Source: Pseudomonas solani (GTDB lineage Bacteria; Pseudomonadota; Gammaproteobacteria; Pseudomonadales; Pseudomonadaceae). Taken from it: DNA of 64,000 bases. The notes under the pieces were generated by a model. It was not told where the DNA came from and did not search any database. It worked only from the letters and a program-made list of their open reading frames with translations. The position numbers and the translations under genes were made by a program. The DNA lies in contig NZ_AP023081.1 in assembly GCF_026072635.1 (NCBI RefSeq), positions 3,158,501 to 3,222,500 of the forward strand. The letters are read 5' to 3'. Below, in pieces: positions 8,646-17,490 of this stretch (position 1 is its first letter; every line of letters begins with the position of its first letter).

Positions 8646-10169
8646 TCAGTTGCCGGGATTGGGCGTTGCCGCCCCCGACATGACTGCCGTCGCATGCTTG
8701 AAGGCCTTGTCGAGGTTGATTCCATGGTCGTGGATAACGACCTCCAGCAGGGAGGGGTCGTAACGGCTGTCCCTCATCTTGAGAATGGACAGCAGGCGTT
8801 TCAGTTCAGAGTTCATTTCCACGTAGCGCATCAGCACCAGGTTGTCGACGATGCTCGACAGCTCCGGCGCCGGGGCATTGATGTCGGCACTGTACAGGTC
8901 GCGCATCTCCCAGGTGGCGAGGACGGTGACGCCGAGGGCGCGCAGCTCGTTCATCAGGGCGCTGAAGAACTCCACCAGGCGCGACTGGTTGCTGGCGACG
9001 CGGGCCATGCCGCCGAGGCTGTCGATGTGCACGCGCTTGATGCCTTTCTCAACCACGGTCTTGATCAGCCGCGCTCCGAGGCCGTCGAGCAGGCCTTCGG
9101 TGGTGGGTTGCCACTTCAGGTGCAGGGCGCCGCTGTCTTCCAGGGGCTGCAGGTCGATGCCGATGCTGCGTGCCTTGATGCGCAGGCGCTCTGGGGACTC
9201 GTAGAAGCCGAAGTGCAGTCCGGGCTCCTCGGGGGTGGACTGGGCGAGGAAGCTGATGCCGAGGCTGGTCTTGCCGACGCCGGCCGGGCCCATTACCAGG
9301 GTGGCCGAGGAGCGCGCCAGGCCACCGTCGATCAGCGCATCGAGGCCGCCGATGCCGCTGGAGATGCGCTGCAGGTCGGCGCTGTCGGGGCGCGTGGGGC
9401 GGCTGTAGAGGGTTTCCAGGCGCGGGTAGACGACCAGGCCGTCGTCGGTGATTTCGCACTCGTGCAGGCCGGACAGCGCACCGCTGCCACGGGTCTTGCG
9501 CAGCTGGATGCGGCGCACCGAGCGGGCACCGAACAGCTCTTCGCCCAGTTCGATGACGCCATCGACCATGGTGTGCTCGGGGCTGCCGTCGTCGAGGCGG
9601 GCGCTGGTGAGGAAGAGCACGGTGCAGCCGGCGAAGGCGGCGTGGCCCTGCAGCTCACCGATGAATTTCTTGGTGTCCAGCGGCGTATCCGCCTTGGAGC
9701 GGGCATTGAGCAGGCCGTCGACGATCAGCACCGTGGCCTTCTGCCGGCTGATCTCGCGGCGCAGCAGCTTGACCACCTCGTCCAGGCCTTCGTTCTCCAG
9801 CGTGTCGAAGGCGCTGACGAACTGGATCTGCGCGCCGATCTGCGAGGCGTCGAAGAAGCTCAGGGTGGAGAGGAACTGGAACAGTCGCTCATGGGTTTCG
9901 GCCAGCAGCGTGGCGACCAGCACGCGCCCGCCGTCGCGCACGTGGTTGAAGGCGATCTGGTTGGCGAGGATGGTCTTGCCCGATCCGGGACGGCCCTGGA
10001 CGATGTAGGACGCGCCGGCAACCAAGCCACCCTTCAACAGGGCATCCAGCCCCTCGATGCCGCTCTGAAGGCGTTTTAGCTGTTCCAAGTTCTGGCCTGC
10101 CTCATCTGGATGTTCGCTTGAGAGGGCCGACGTGCCTGCTCGGGAGCCTGGCTGGCCGGCACTGCGCAT
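8646..10169 (-). CDS. KaiC-like double-domain RecA-type ATPase
   Basis: A 507-residue protein with two tandem KaiC domains, close in length to cyanobacterial KaiC (519). Walker A motifs are GRPGSGKT (59-66) and GPAGVGKT (294-301), each preceded by the KaiC-type SGI(E/G)GLDALL...GGL signature. In the second domain the two clock phosphorylation sites Ser431/Thr432 appear to correspond to S438/S439. The paired catalytic glutamates of each KaiC domain are reduced to one: AE at 90-91 and YE at 323-324. If alignment by eye is right, the general base for autokinase is lost. No kaiA or kaiB is nearby. KaiC-like proteins without a clock are known in pseudomonads. It is flanked by a histidine kinase and a receiver gene in one direction, suggesting a signalling module. 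Confidence 0.88.
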   Translation of the reverse strand: MRSAGQPGSRAGTSALSSEHPDEAGQNLEQLKRLQSGIEGLDALLKGGLVAGASYIVQGRPGSGKTILANQIAFNHVRDGGRVLVATLLAETHERLFQFLSTLSFFDASQIGAQIQFVSAFDTLENEGLDEVVKLLRREISRQKATVLIVDGLLNARSKADTPLDTKKFIGELQGHAAFAGCTVLFLTSARLDDGSPEHTMVDGVIELGEELFGARSVRRIQLRKTRGSGALSGLHECEITDDGLVVYPRLETLYSRPTRPDSADLQRISSGIGGLDALIDGGLARSSATLVMGPAGVGKTSLGISFLAQSTPEEPGLHFGFYESPERLRIKARSIGIDLQPLEDSGALHLKWQPTTEGLLDGLGARLIKTVVEKGIKRVHIDSLGGMARVASNQSRLVEFFSALMNELRALGVTVLATWEMRDLYSADINAPAPELSSIVDNLVLMRYVEMNSELKRLLSILKMRDSRYDPSLLEVVIHDHGINLDKAFKHATAVMSGAATPNPGN

Positions 10170-10281
10170 TGCGTCCGGTCATGGGCGGGTCGGCCTTGAT
10201 CCCGGCGATTCTACGCTGCCGGGTCACTATCAGCGATAGAGTCGTGCCTTCTGAAGTAGTTCCTGTGCGCGGCGGCACCTT

Positions 10282-11427
<1,146 letters not shown>

Positions 11428-11516
11428 TGGCACCTGCTTGGGCGGGGAACCGGGTAGGGGCTGGCAGTGTACGTCTTCCCGGACGGCGCGCGCACCGTCC
11501 GGTAGCGGGGCGCAGA

Positions 11517-12212
11517 TCACCCCGGAATCTTCAGTCCACGGGCCACTGCCGGGCGGGCGAGGAAGGCCTCCAGCACGCGGGTGACGTTGGCGAAACCGTC
11601 GATGCCCACCAGCTCGCCGGCCTCGTAGAAGCCGATCAGGTTGCGCACCCAGGGGAAGGTGGCGATGTCGGCGATGCCGTAGTCGTCCTGGATCCAGTCA
11701 CGCCCTTGCAGGCGGCGGTCGAGCACGCCGAGCAAACGCTTGGATTCGGCGACGTAGCGGTCGCGCGGGCGCTTGTCCTCGTAGTCCTTGCCGGCAAATT
11801 TATTGAAGAAGCCGAGCTGGCCGAACATCGGGCCGATGCCGCCCATCTGGAACATCAGCCACTGGATGGCCTCGTAGCGCCCGGCGGCGTCATCGGGGAT
11901 CAGGCGCCCGCTCTTCTCTGCCAGGTACAGCAGGATGGCGCCGGACTCGAACAGCGCCAGGGGCTGCCCACCGGGGCCGTCCGGATCGAGGATGGCGGGA
12001 ATCTTGTTGTTGGGGTTGAGGGAGAGGAACTCGGGGGACAGCTGGTCATTGGTGTCGAAACTGACCTTGTGCGCCTCATAGGGCAGGCCGATTTCCTCGA
12101 GCATGATCGACACCTTCACCCCGTTGGGCGTGGGCAGCGAGTAGAGCTGCAGGCGGTCGGGATGCTGGGCGGGCCACTTGTGGGTGATGGGGAAGGAGGA
12201 AAGGTCGGTCAT
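11517..12212 (-). CDS. Nu-class (YfcG-like) glutathione transferase
   Basis: A 231-residue protein. The N-terminal thioredoxin-like domain has YSLPTPNGVKVSIMLEE, matching the TPNG active-site region of E. coli YfcG, followed by SPNNKIPA-type LNPNNKIPAI and LFESGAILLYLAEKSG. The C-terminal helical domain has QWLMFQMGGIGPMFGQ and the DYGIADIATFPWV capping motif. YfcG-type enzymes act mainly as disulfide-bond reductases with bound glutathione. A much longer upstream extension of the frame (to 12902) is rejected because it overlaps the marR region and has no family character; GGA precedes the chosen ATG. It ends the GC-rich segment left of the accessory block. Confidence 0.88.
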   Translation of the reverse strand: MTDLSSFPITHKWPAQHPDRLQLYSLPTPNGVKVSIMLEEIGLPYEAHKVSFDTNDQLSPEFLSLNPNNKIPAILDPDGPGGQPLALFESGAILLYLAEKSGRLIPDDAAGRYEAIQWLMFQMGGIGPMFGQLGFFNKFAGKDYEDKRPRDRYVAESKRLLGVLDRRLQGRDWIQDDYGIADIATFPWVRNLIGFYEAGELVGIDGFANVTRVLEAFLARPAVARGLKIPG

Positions 12213-12746
12213 GGGGAGTCCTGTCGAATGGCTGCGGGACGAGCAGACAGCATGGCTGGGTCGCGGCGCTTGTCCAGCGATGAACTGCGGGGTGTGTCCA
12301 ATGTCCGTCTTTCGACCTGCCGGGCGGGAAAAAGATCGGCTTGCCCGATCCGCGCCTGTGGGATTGGAACTTCGGCGTCGCTTCTGGTCTTTGGAAAATG
12401 GCTCCAGTTCTGTAGGCCAAGGTTCGACGGTGGGTGGGAGAATCTGCGCTCCGTGGCTAGGCAGGAGATGCGCCGAGACGTCCCTGACGCAGTATCCGGA
12501 GTCGAAGGGGCGACTGACCCCAGGAGGTCGGGAACGACTGTCCAGGCTTCTGGTTCGGGTCTTTCGACGGCAGGAGCAGGTACTACGCAGCCACGAGCCG
12601 GCTGCCTGTCGCTGCGCTGTTCCGGGCACCGGCAGGCGAGGCAACGCGCAGTGGCTGTGCTCGATCCGGCCCCCTGTCGACGGGTTGACGTGGCCGCAGT
12701 CGCCTCTCAAGGTATGTAGCAAGCTACAAAGCAGGACACAGAAAAC
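12213..12746. other. Gene-less left edge of the accessory block
   Basis: About 530 bases between the divergently oriented glutathione transferase and marR genes. I see no convincing gene on either strand: the frames that cross it are antisense extensions without family features. The base composition shifts here from very GC-rich to a more even mix. The only clear signals are at the right end: a TTGACG hexamer at 12685 that could be a -35 box, and the palindrome at 12715-12728. No integrase, transposase or terminal repeat is visible. Confidence 0.6.
12715..12728. promoter_or_regulatory. Operator-like palindrome 1, upstream of marR
   Basis: TGTAGC-AA-GCTACA, a perfect 6-bp inverted repeat with a 2-base centre, 18 bases before the marR ATG. 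The same TGTAGCAA half is repeated twice more between marR and the MFS gene and was noticed nowhere else in the window. This is the expected size and placement of a MarR dimer site, so autorepression is the likely meaning. Confidence 0.7.
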
Positions 12747-13265
12747 ATGTTCGAACTCAAGGACCTTCCATCCCGGGACACGCTGGCCCGATTTGCCGAC
12801 GAGTATGGGAACCCGGATGTAGAAGGGCTTCACACCTGGCTGACCTGGGCCTCGGCCACCAACCAGATGCTGTCGGCATTCGATGAGAACCTGGCCAGGC
12901 ACGGCCTGTCACAGACGAACTTCTTTGTGTTGCTGCTGCTCAAGCGCAACCCGGAAGGGCTGACGGTCGGCGCGCTCGCGGAAGGCGTCTCCGTTGCCTC
13001 GCAGACCATGACCCGCGCTGTCGCGAAGATGGAGGCAAATGGGCTGTGCAGCAAACACGAAGACCCCCTGGATGGCCGCTTGTGGATCGTTCGCCTGACG
13101 CCCGAGGGTGAGGCTGCCTTGGCGAGGGTCCTCCCCCGACATTACGAGTGGGTAGCCGAGCTGATGAGCGCGTTTACTGAGAAGGAGCGTGCCAGCTTGG
13201 CCAAGCTCATGGTGAAGGTGGGCCCTGCGTTGGCGTTGCGCACCTCGGGCAACGGAACCGGCTGA
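12747..13265 (+). CDS. MarR-family transcriptional regulator
   Basis: A 172-residue winged-helix regulator. An N-terminal dimerisation helix region (LHTWLTWASATNQMLSAFDENLARHGLS) is followed by the helix-turn-helix (LTVGALAEGVSVASQTMTRAVAKMEANGL), the wing DPLDGRLWIVRLTPEG and C-terminal dimerisation helices. MarR proteins usually repress their own gene and a neighbouring exporter or enzyme gene, with release by a small ligand. Here three related palindromes flank the gene and the next start, supporting that model. The gene opens a rightward run of exporter and biosynthesis genes. It is less GC-rich than the flanks. Confidence 0.88.
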   Translation: MFELKDLPSRDTLARFADEYGNPDVEGLHTWLTWASATNQMLSAFDENLARHGLSQTNFFVLLLLKRNPEGLTVGALAEGVSVASQTMTRAVAKMEANGLCSKHEDPLDGRLWIVRLTPEGEAALARVLPRHYEWVAELMSAFTEKERASLAKLMVKVGPALALRTSGNGTG

Positions 13266-13287
13266 CCGCGTTTCATTCGTCTAGGCA

Positions 13288-13301
13288 TGTAGCAAGCTTC
13301 A
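13288..13301. promoter_or_regulatory. Operator-like palindrome 2, between marR and the MFS gene
   Basis: TGTAGC-AA-GCTTCA, identical to site 1 except for one base in the right arm, 22 bases after the marR stop. It suggests a second regulated promoter serving the MFS and downstream genes. Confidence 0.6.
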
Positions 13302-13372
13302 GAAGTCCGTATGCCTTGCCAGGAGTTCCGCGCGGCGAGGCCACCTGTACTGAAACTCCTGGCTCGAAGAGA

Positions 13373-13390
13373 TATGTAGCAATGCACATA
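13373..13390. promoter_or_regulatory. Operator-like palindrome 3, covering the MFS start codon
   Basis: TATGTAGCAATGCACATA: the same TGTAGCAA half as sites 1 and 2, with perfect TATGT/ACATA outer arms. It overlaps the MFS ATG at 13382, so a bound regulator would block the start region directly. Confidence 0.55.
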
Positions 13391-14569
13391 AATTCCAGTC
13401 ATGCGACGGCCCCTGCCACCTCTTTGGTTGTGCAGATGATCCTTTGTGCCGTGGCGGTTGTATCACTGCTTTACGTCCCTGTACCGATCCTCGCGCGGTT
13501 GGCCCAGGACTACCAACTTCCGCTCGGAGGGGTTGGCCTCTCTTTGATGGTGTTCAGCGTCTGCTATGCGTGCGGCTTCTTGATCTTTGGGCCACTGTCC
13601 GACAGGTTGGGGCGCCGCGCTGTGCTGGTAACCGGCTTGGTGGTTCTGGCTGTCGCTTCTGCAGCCATGGTTTTTGTGTCGTCTTCGAAGGCTTTCCTGG
13701 CAATGCGTGCCCTTCAGGGACTCGCCGCCGCTTCATACCCGCCTGTCGCCATCGCCTATCTGTCCGAACATGGCAGCCCCCGTCAGCGGGCATGGGGCGT
13801 CGCCTGGTTGAGTACGGCGTTTCTCACTGCAGGACTTCTGGGGCAGTTGTATGGAAGCCTCGTCGCTGCGACCTGGGGATTCGGCCTGGCAATGGTCCCG
13901 TTGTCAGCTATCTACATCATCACTGCCATAACGCTGCTGAGCAGTCGCAACGGTCTTCGGAAGACCGGAGCGCCCGGGCACTTGCTGTCGATTTACCGAC
14001 CTCTCTTCCAACTCCTCTCCGATCCCCAGCTGCGCCGCGTTTACGTCCCTGCTTCGCTGCTGCTCATGGCGTTCGTGGCCTTTTATGTGGATCTGGATCG
14101 GCGATTGCTCTCTGGCCTCGGGCAGGGGATCGATCCGCTGTTCGCGCGGGCAGTTGCCTTGCCAGGACTCTTTGCACCTCTTGCGGTTGCGGGGGCTATC
14201 CAGCGATGGGGCGCGAACCGCGTCGCCAGCTCAGGTCTGGCCGTTTCGGCCCTCGGCTTGTTCCTTGTTGCGGTGGTAGGGGAGCACAGCCTCTTCTGGT
14301 TGCTGGCATCCAGCGTGGTATTCGTGGCCGGCATCGGTATCAGTGTGCCCGGTCTTATCGCCTCTACCTCGACACGTGCTCCGGAGGCGTCGAGGGGGCT
14401 TGCCGTGGCTCTCTATACCTTTTTCCTGTTCCTGGGCGCGAGCTTGGCCCCGTGGGTCGTACGCCTGGGTGGGGCCTGGAAGGACTCGGCTCTGTTTCTG
14501 GTACTGGCGTCATGCATAGCGGCTGCCGCGATGTACAGCGCCACCGAGAGTAGAAGGCGTGCGCGGTAA
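13382..14569 (+). CDS. MFS exporter (Bcr/CflA-like drug or metabolite efflux)
   Basis: A 395-residue major-facilitator protein with 12 predicted membrane segments. After the second segment comes motif A, GPLSDRLGRRAV, and the fourth and fifth segments carry RALQGLAAASYPPVAIAYLSE, typical of proton-driven drug:H+ antiporters. The start is set at MHINSSHAT because the first membrane helix begins about 15 residues later and GAAGAGA lies upstream; a longer frame from 13316 has a hydrophilic, unrelated extension. Control by the upstream MarR protein is likely because two palindromes precede it and one overlaps the start. Context suggests export of a product of the downstream enzymes, or of a toxic inducer. 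Confidence 0.85.
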   Translation: MHINSSHATAPATSLVVQMILCAVAVVSLLYVPVPILARLAQDYQLPLGGVGLSLMVFSVCYACGFLIFGPLSDRLGRRAVLVTGLVVLAVASAAMVFVSSSKAFLAMRALQGLAAASYPPVAIAYLSEHGSPRQRAWGVAWLSTAFLTAGLLGQLYGSLVAATWGFGLAMVPLSAIYIITAITLLSSRNGLRKTGAPGHLLSIYRPLFQLLSDPQLRRVYVPASLLLMAFVAFYVDLDRRLLSGLGQGIDPLFARAVALPGLFAPLAVAGAIQRWGANRVASSGLAVSALGLFLVAVVGEHSLFWLLASSVVFVAGIGISVPGLIASTSTRAPEASRGLAVALYTFFLFLGASLAPWVVRLGGAWKDSALFLVLASCIAAAAMYSATESRRRAR

Positions 14570-14662
14570 TCGTTCAATGCTGCGCGCAGGTAGTTGCAGA
14601 TGATCAAGGATGCCGACGGATCTCAGCTAGCTGCAGTGGATAGTCTGACAAGGAGTCTCGAT

Positions 14663-15451
14663 ATGGGCATTTATCTGGTTGTCGCTGATCGATTCGAGGT
14701 GTTCTCGAAACAGCGTAATGTGCTTACCAGCAGCGCGCTCCGCCAATCGTTGGGTGGCAGGGGTGTTGTTCAGCTGAAAGGCTCGAGGTTTGTTGCTGGA
14801 CAAGGTCTTTCCTCCGAGCAGATCGATCAGCTTCATGACATGGCGCTTGAACTGGGGTACGTAGAAGAGTTCCGTCACTGGCGTGCATGGGCCGAACAAG
14901 AGCCTGCAAGCGTCCGGCTTTCGCATAAGCGCAAGAAGCAGAACGTACTGATTTCGACACCCGAGCGACGTGGAGATGTCTTTGTCGCAGGCCTGCTGCT
15001 GGACGCAAACAATGAGTTGATGCTCGACCATCTGACTGGCCAGCACGTTCAGGGGATGGTGTTAACCGAAGCGTGTCGCCAGATGTTCCTGGCGGTAACG
15101 GAGAGGTTCCACCTCGCGGACTTCCAATCAGTTGAGCGCTATTTTGTGCTCAACGAAATGGCCATGCGTTTTTTGGCATTCGCCTTTCCCCTCCCGGCGG
15201 AAATCCGTTATCGACTTCTAGAGATGACACAGCCTCGACCCGATCGGGTGGACGTGCATGCCGACATGGAGGTCTGGCAAGGAGAGCAAGCGGTTGCTGG
15301 TATGACGGTTAGGTTCAGCGTCATGGATGCCAAGCTCATTGGTGTTCGAGAGTGCAGGCTCGCAGCCAGCGCTCTAGCTGCCCAGCTTCAGTGGCTGCGT
15401 CGACGGCTGGGCATCGTGCCTGTCGAGAATGCACTCGGCGTAAATCTTTAG
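14663..15451 (+). CDS. AfsA-type hotdog-fold protein, putative butenolide/butyrolactone precursor synthase
   Basis: A 262-residue protein with one clear AfsA-family hotdog repeat at about 90-190: RKKQNVLISTP, then DHLTGQHVQGMVLTEACRQMF, then YFVLNEMAMRFLAFAFPLPAEI. This is the K..VLL...DH..G.H..G..L.EA.RQ pattern of the A-factor biosynthesis hotdog domain. AfsA in Streptomyces joins a beta-ketoacyl chain to dihydroxyacetone phosphate on the way to gamma-butyrolactone signals. AfsA itself has two such repeats; the second part here (200-262, VDVHADMEVWQGEQAVAGMTV) is a weaker half. The start is chosen at this ATG because AAGGAG lies 7 bases upstream; an earlier ATG at 14600 is possible. The next gene encodes a phosphatase, the other activity such a route needs. 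The family call is good; the reaction and product are inferred. Confidence 0.75.
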   Translation: MGIYLVVADRFEVFSKQRNVLTSSALRQSLGGRGVVQLKGSRFVAGQGLSSEQIDQLHDMALELGYVEEFRHWRAWAEQEPASVRLSHKRKKQNVLISTPERRGDVFVAGLLLDANNELMLDHLTGQHVQGMVLTEACRQMFLAVTERFHLADFQSVERYFVLNEMAMRFLAFAFPLPAEIRYRLLEMTQPRPDRVDVHADMEVWQGEQAVAGMTVRFSVMDAKLIGVRECRLAASALAAQLQWLRRRLGIVPVENALGVNL

Positions 15452-15480
15452 CCAATCCCTTATCAGAGAGAGGGCCTGTT

Positions 15481-15509
15481 GCTGGCATTGACTAAGCGTC
15501 AGTGCCAGC
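15481..15509. promoter_or_regulatory. 29-base inverted repeat before the HAD phosphatase gene
   Basis: GCTGGCATTGAC and GTCAGTGCCAGC flank a 5-base TAAGC centre. In RNA this is a 12-bp stem with one U-G pair. It ends one base before the AAGGACG ribosome site of the next gene and has no U-run after it, so it is not a simple terminator. It could be a DNA operator or a processing/translation-control hairpin. Confidence 0.6.
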
Positions 15510-15521
15510 AAGGACGCGACC

Positions 15522-16214
15522 ATGAACTTACCTCGTCTCGCTTTTTTTGATGTAGATGAAACGCTTATCGACATCAAAAGCATGTTCAGTTTTCGAGCTT
15601 TCTACCTACTCCGCCAGCTGGGAGCTGCAAACGGCGCACAGGCTGAGCAGCAAGAAGTCGACCGCCTTGGGCAACTGATGAGCCAGGGCGCTGATCGAGC
15701 TGCTGTAAACCGTTCCTTCTATGAGGTCTTCCAGGGGCATGAGCGGTCACGGGTCATTGAGGCTGCCGATGCATGGTTCTCGATAGAAAAAGAAAGGCCG
15801 GGATTCTTTGTCGACACAACGCTGAGGGCATTGAGGCAACACCAAGAAGATGGAGTGGGCATCGTGTTCGTGTCGGGCTCGCTTACGGAGATCCTCCGAC
15901 CGTTGGCCGAATACCTGGGCGTGAACGAAGTGCTGGCAACCCGCCTTGAAGTAGAAGCAGGCCGCTACACGGGGAGGTTGGCGGCTCCACAGACAATCGG
16001 TACTGGGAAATGGGAGGCGGCCAATCAACTGATGCTGGAACGGGGAGCCAAGCCTGGCGATTGCTATGCCTACGGTGACCATCTTTCCGATCTTTCCCTT
16101 CTGGAGAGTGTTGGCCATCCACGAGTGGTCGCTGTCGATCCTGCTCTGGTCGAGATAGCCAGACTGCGGGCATGGCCGTTAATGCATGCGGCTTCTGATC
16201 GGCAAGGGGGCTGA
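15522..16214 (+). CDS. HAD-superfamily phosphatase, SerB-like (subfamily IB)
   Basis: A 230-residue hydrolase. Motif I is FFDVDETL (nucleophile D10, acid D12), motif II is FVSGS, motif III Lys is in GTGKWEAAN and motif IV is YGDHLSDLSLL. A helical cap lies between motifs I and II (about 20-100). All catalytic positions are present. Enzymes of this group remove phosphate from small metabolites. After an AfsA-type synthase, the natural proposal is dephosphorylation of a butenolide- or butanolide-phosphate intermediate, as the A-factor pathway requires a phosphatase. That substrate is an inference. AAGGACG precedes the ATG. A strong inverted repeat lies just upstream. The next gene starts 2 bases after the stop. 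Confidence 0.82.
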   Translation: MNLPRLAFFDVDETLIDIKSMFSFRAFYLLRQLGAANGAQAEQQEVDRLGQLMSQGADRAAVNRSFYEVFQGHERSRVIEAADAWFSIEKERPGFFVDTTLRALRQHQEDGVGIVFVSGSLTEILRPLAEYLGVNEVLATRLEVEAGRYTGRLAAPQTIGTGKWEAANQLMLERGAKPGDCYAYGDHLSDLSLLESVGHPRVVAVDPALVEIARLRAWPLMHAASDRQGG

Positions 16215-16215
16215 T

Positions 16216-16758
16216 ATGTTCTTCCACTCGTTTATTTTCGGCCGCCTGGCCGTTCTCGTGGGTTTGGCCTCTTGGCTGAGTATCGCTGTGATCAATAACC
16301 TGTTCGATCCCGATACCAACATCCTGCACTTGGGCAACACCCTTTCCATGGCCTTGCTCAAGGAAGAGCAGGTGCTCGGCGGCGCTCTTCTATCGAGAGC
16401 GTGGCCGATCGAGTGGGCAGAGCCGTTGCTGATGGTCGTCGCGACCAGTCAGATGCTCATCGCGGTTTTTCTATGGGTTGCTGCGCTCGGGTATGTGCGG
16501 GCTTGGCGGCGACGTAGCCTTTCGAGTCTCGATCAGGCGCGCAACTTGGCATTGATCGCACTGACTTGCTTTCTTCTGCTCTGGCTTTTCTTCATCTGCG
16601 GTGGGCTGTGGTTCGGCTATTGGCTCAAACAAGGGGCCATACAGTCGGTACACATGACACTGATTCTCATAAGTCTCGGTGCCCTCCTGTGGGTGCAGAG
16701 CGAGCCTGCTCGCCTCTGCCACGAGCTTTCAAAGAAAGGCAGCCACGAGAACAACTAA
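16216..16758 (+). CDS. DUF2165-like small integral membrane protein
   Basis: A 180-residue protein with about four membrane segments (residues 5-25, 72-98, 112-140, 148-165). The N-terminal FGRLAVLVGLASWLSIAVINN followed by LFDPDTNILHLGNTLSM matches the NN..D...N..F..H..SM signature of DUF2165 proteins, whose function is unknown. AAGGGGG lies 5 bases before the ATG, and the 1-base gap from the phosphatase stop suggests translational coupling. It may anchor or assist the pathway at the membrane; nothing in the sequence says how. Confidence 0.65.
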   Translation: MFFHSFIFGRLAVLVGLASWLSIAVINNLFDPDTNILHLGNTLSMALLKEEQVLGGALLSRAWPIEWAEPLLMVVATSQMLIAVFLWVAALGYVRAWRRRSLSSLDQARNLALIALTCFLLLWLFFICGGLWFGYWLKQGAIQSVHMTLILISLGALLWVQSEPARLCHELSKKGSHENN

Positions 16759-16775
16759 ATAGAAGGAGCTCCAAC

Positions 16776-17435
16776 ATGAACCAATGGAACCGTTGGGTAT
16801 TCACCGCTTTCCTGACGACCCTGGTGGCGGCCAATTCCTTTGCTTCCGAGTCAGTGTCCAAGGAGATAAACGCAATGAAGTCCGATACGGATTCGATTTC
16901 CATCCCCAACTCGCATGCATACGTTTCTGCTCGCGAGGTCACCATGGATGGTGAGCGGGTTGTATTGACTCGTTATCAGCGCATGGATGGACGCAATGCC
17001 GAGTTGGGCGGCGAGCATTTCAGCACTGTTGTATCCGAGACCGGTGAGCTTAAGGGCTTCGCCAACATTTCTCTGGATTTGGCAGGAAAGCCCTTGCCCT
17101 CTCGTGAGCGTTCGGAGCAGGTGGCGCGTGATTTTCTGCAGCGATCCGCCCCTGACCTGCTCGCCCGGATGAAGATCAGTTGGATAGATCCTCACGATGA
17201 GGCCATCGAGGTAGTTCGCGACGGCCAAAAGAAGACGGTCACGTTGACCGGAATGAAGGTGAAGGCCCGCAACCTGGCCGATGGTCGCTGGTTCTGGATC
17301 ATCGTCGGCAGCGACGAGAAGCCGATGATCTTCGAGCGCGACATCGTGTGGATCACTTTTCCTGGAAAAAGGAAGACCGAGAAGTGGCTGCACGATAGCT
17401 GGCTGGCAGAGCAAACCGCTGACAGCAAGGGATAA
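16776..17435 (+). CDS. Secreted protein of unknown function, PepSY-propeptide-like
   Basis: A 219-residue protein with a signal peptide (residues 1-24, cleavage near NSFA-SES). The mature part has SAREVTMDGERVVLTRYQRMDGRN, then GEHFSTVVSETGELKGFANISLDLAGKPLPS and SEQVARDFLQRSAPDL. This resembles the strand-helix pattern of PepSY/FTP modules that inhibit peptidases or bind small ligands, but the match is by eye and weak. AGAAGGAG gives a strong ribosome site, 17 bases after the preceding stop. It probably works in the periplasm beside the RND pump encoded next. Confidence 0.6.
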   Translation: MNQWNRWVFTAFLTTLVAANSFASESVSKEINAMKSDTDSISIPNSHAYVSAREVTMDGERVVLTRYQRMDGRNAELGGEHFSTVVSETGELKGFANISLDLAGKPLPSRERSEQVARDFLQRSAPDLLARMKISWIDPHDEAIEVVRDGQKKTVTLTGMKVKARNLADGRWFWIIVGSDEKPMIFERDIVWITFPGKRKTEKWLHDSWLAEQTADSKG

Positions 17436-17490
17436 AGCATCGAACGGAGTTCCCCCCTTTTCGGTGCACCAACAGCACAAGGAGTAATTC

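Noticed and set aside
12213..12902. N-terminal extension of the glutathione transferase to 461 residues
   Set aside because: The extension runs through marR and its operator, is Arg/Pro/Ser-rich without domain signs, and the proper transferase start has a ribosome site.
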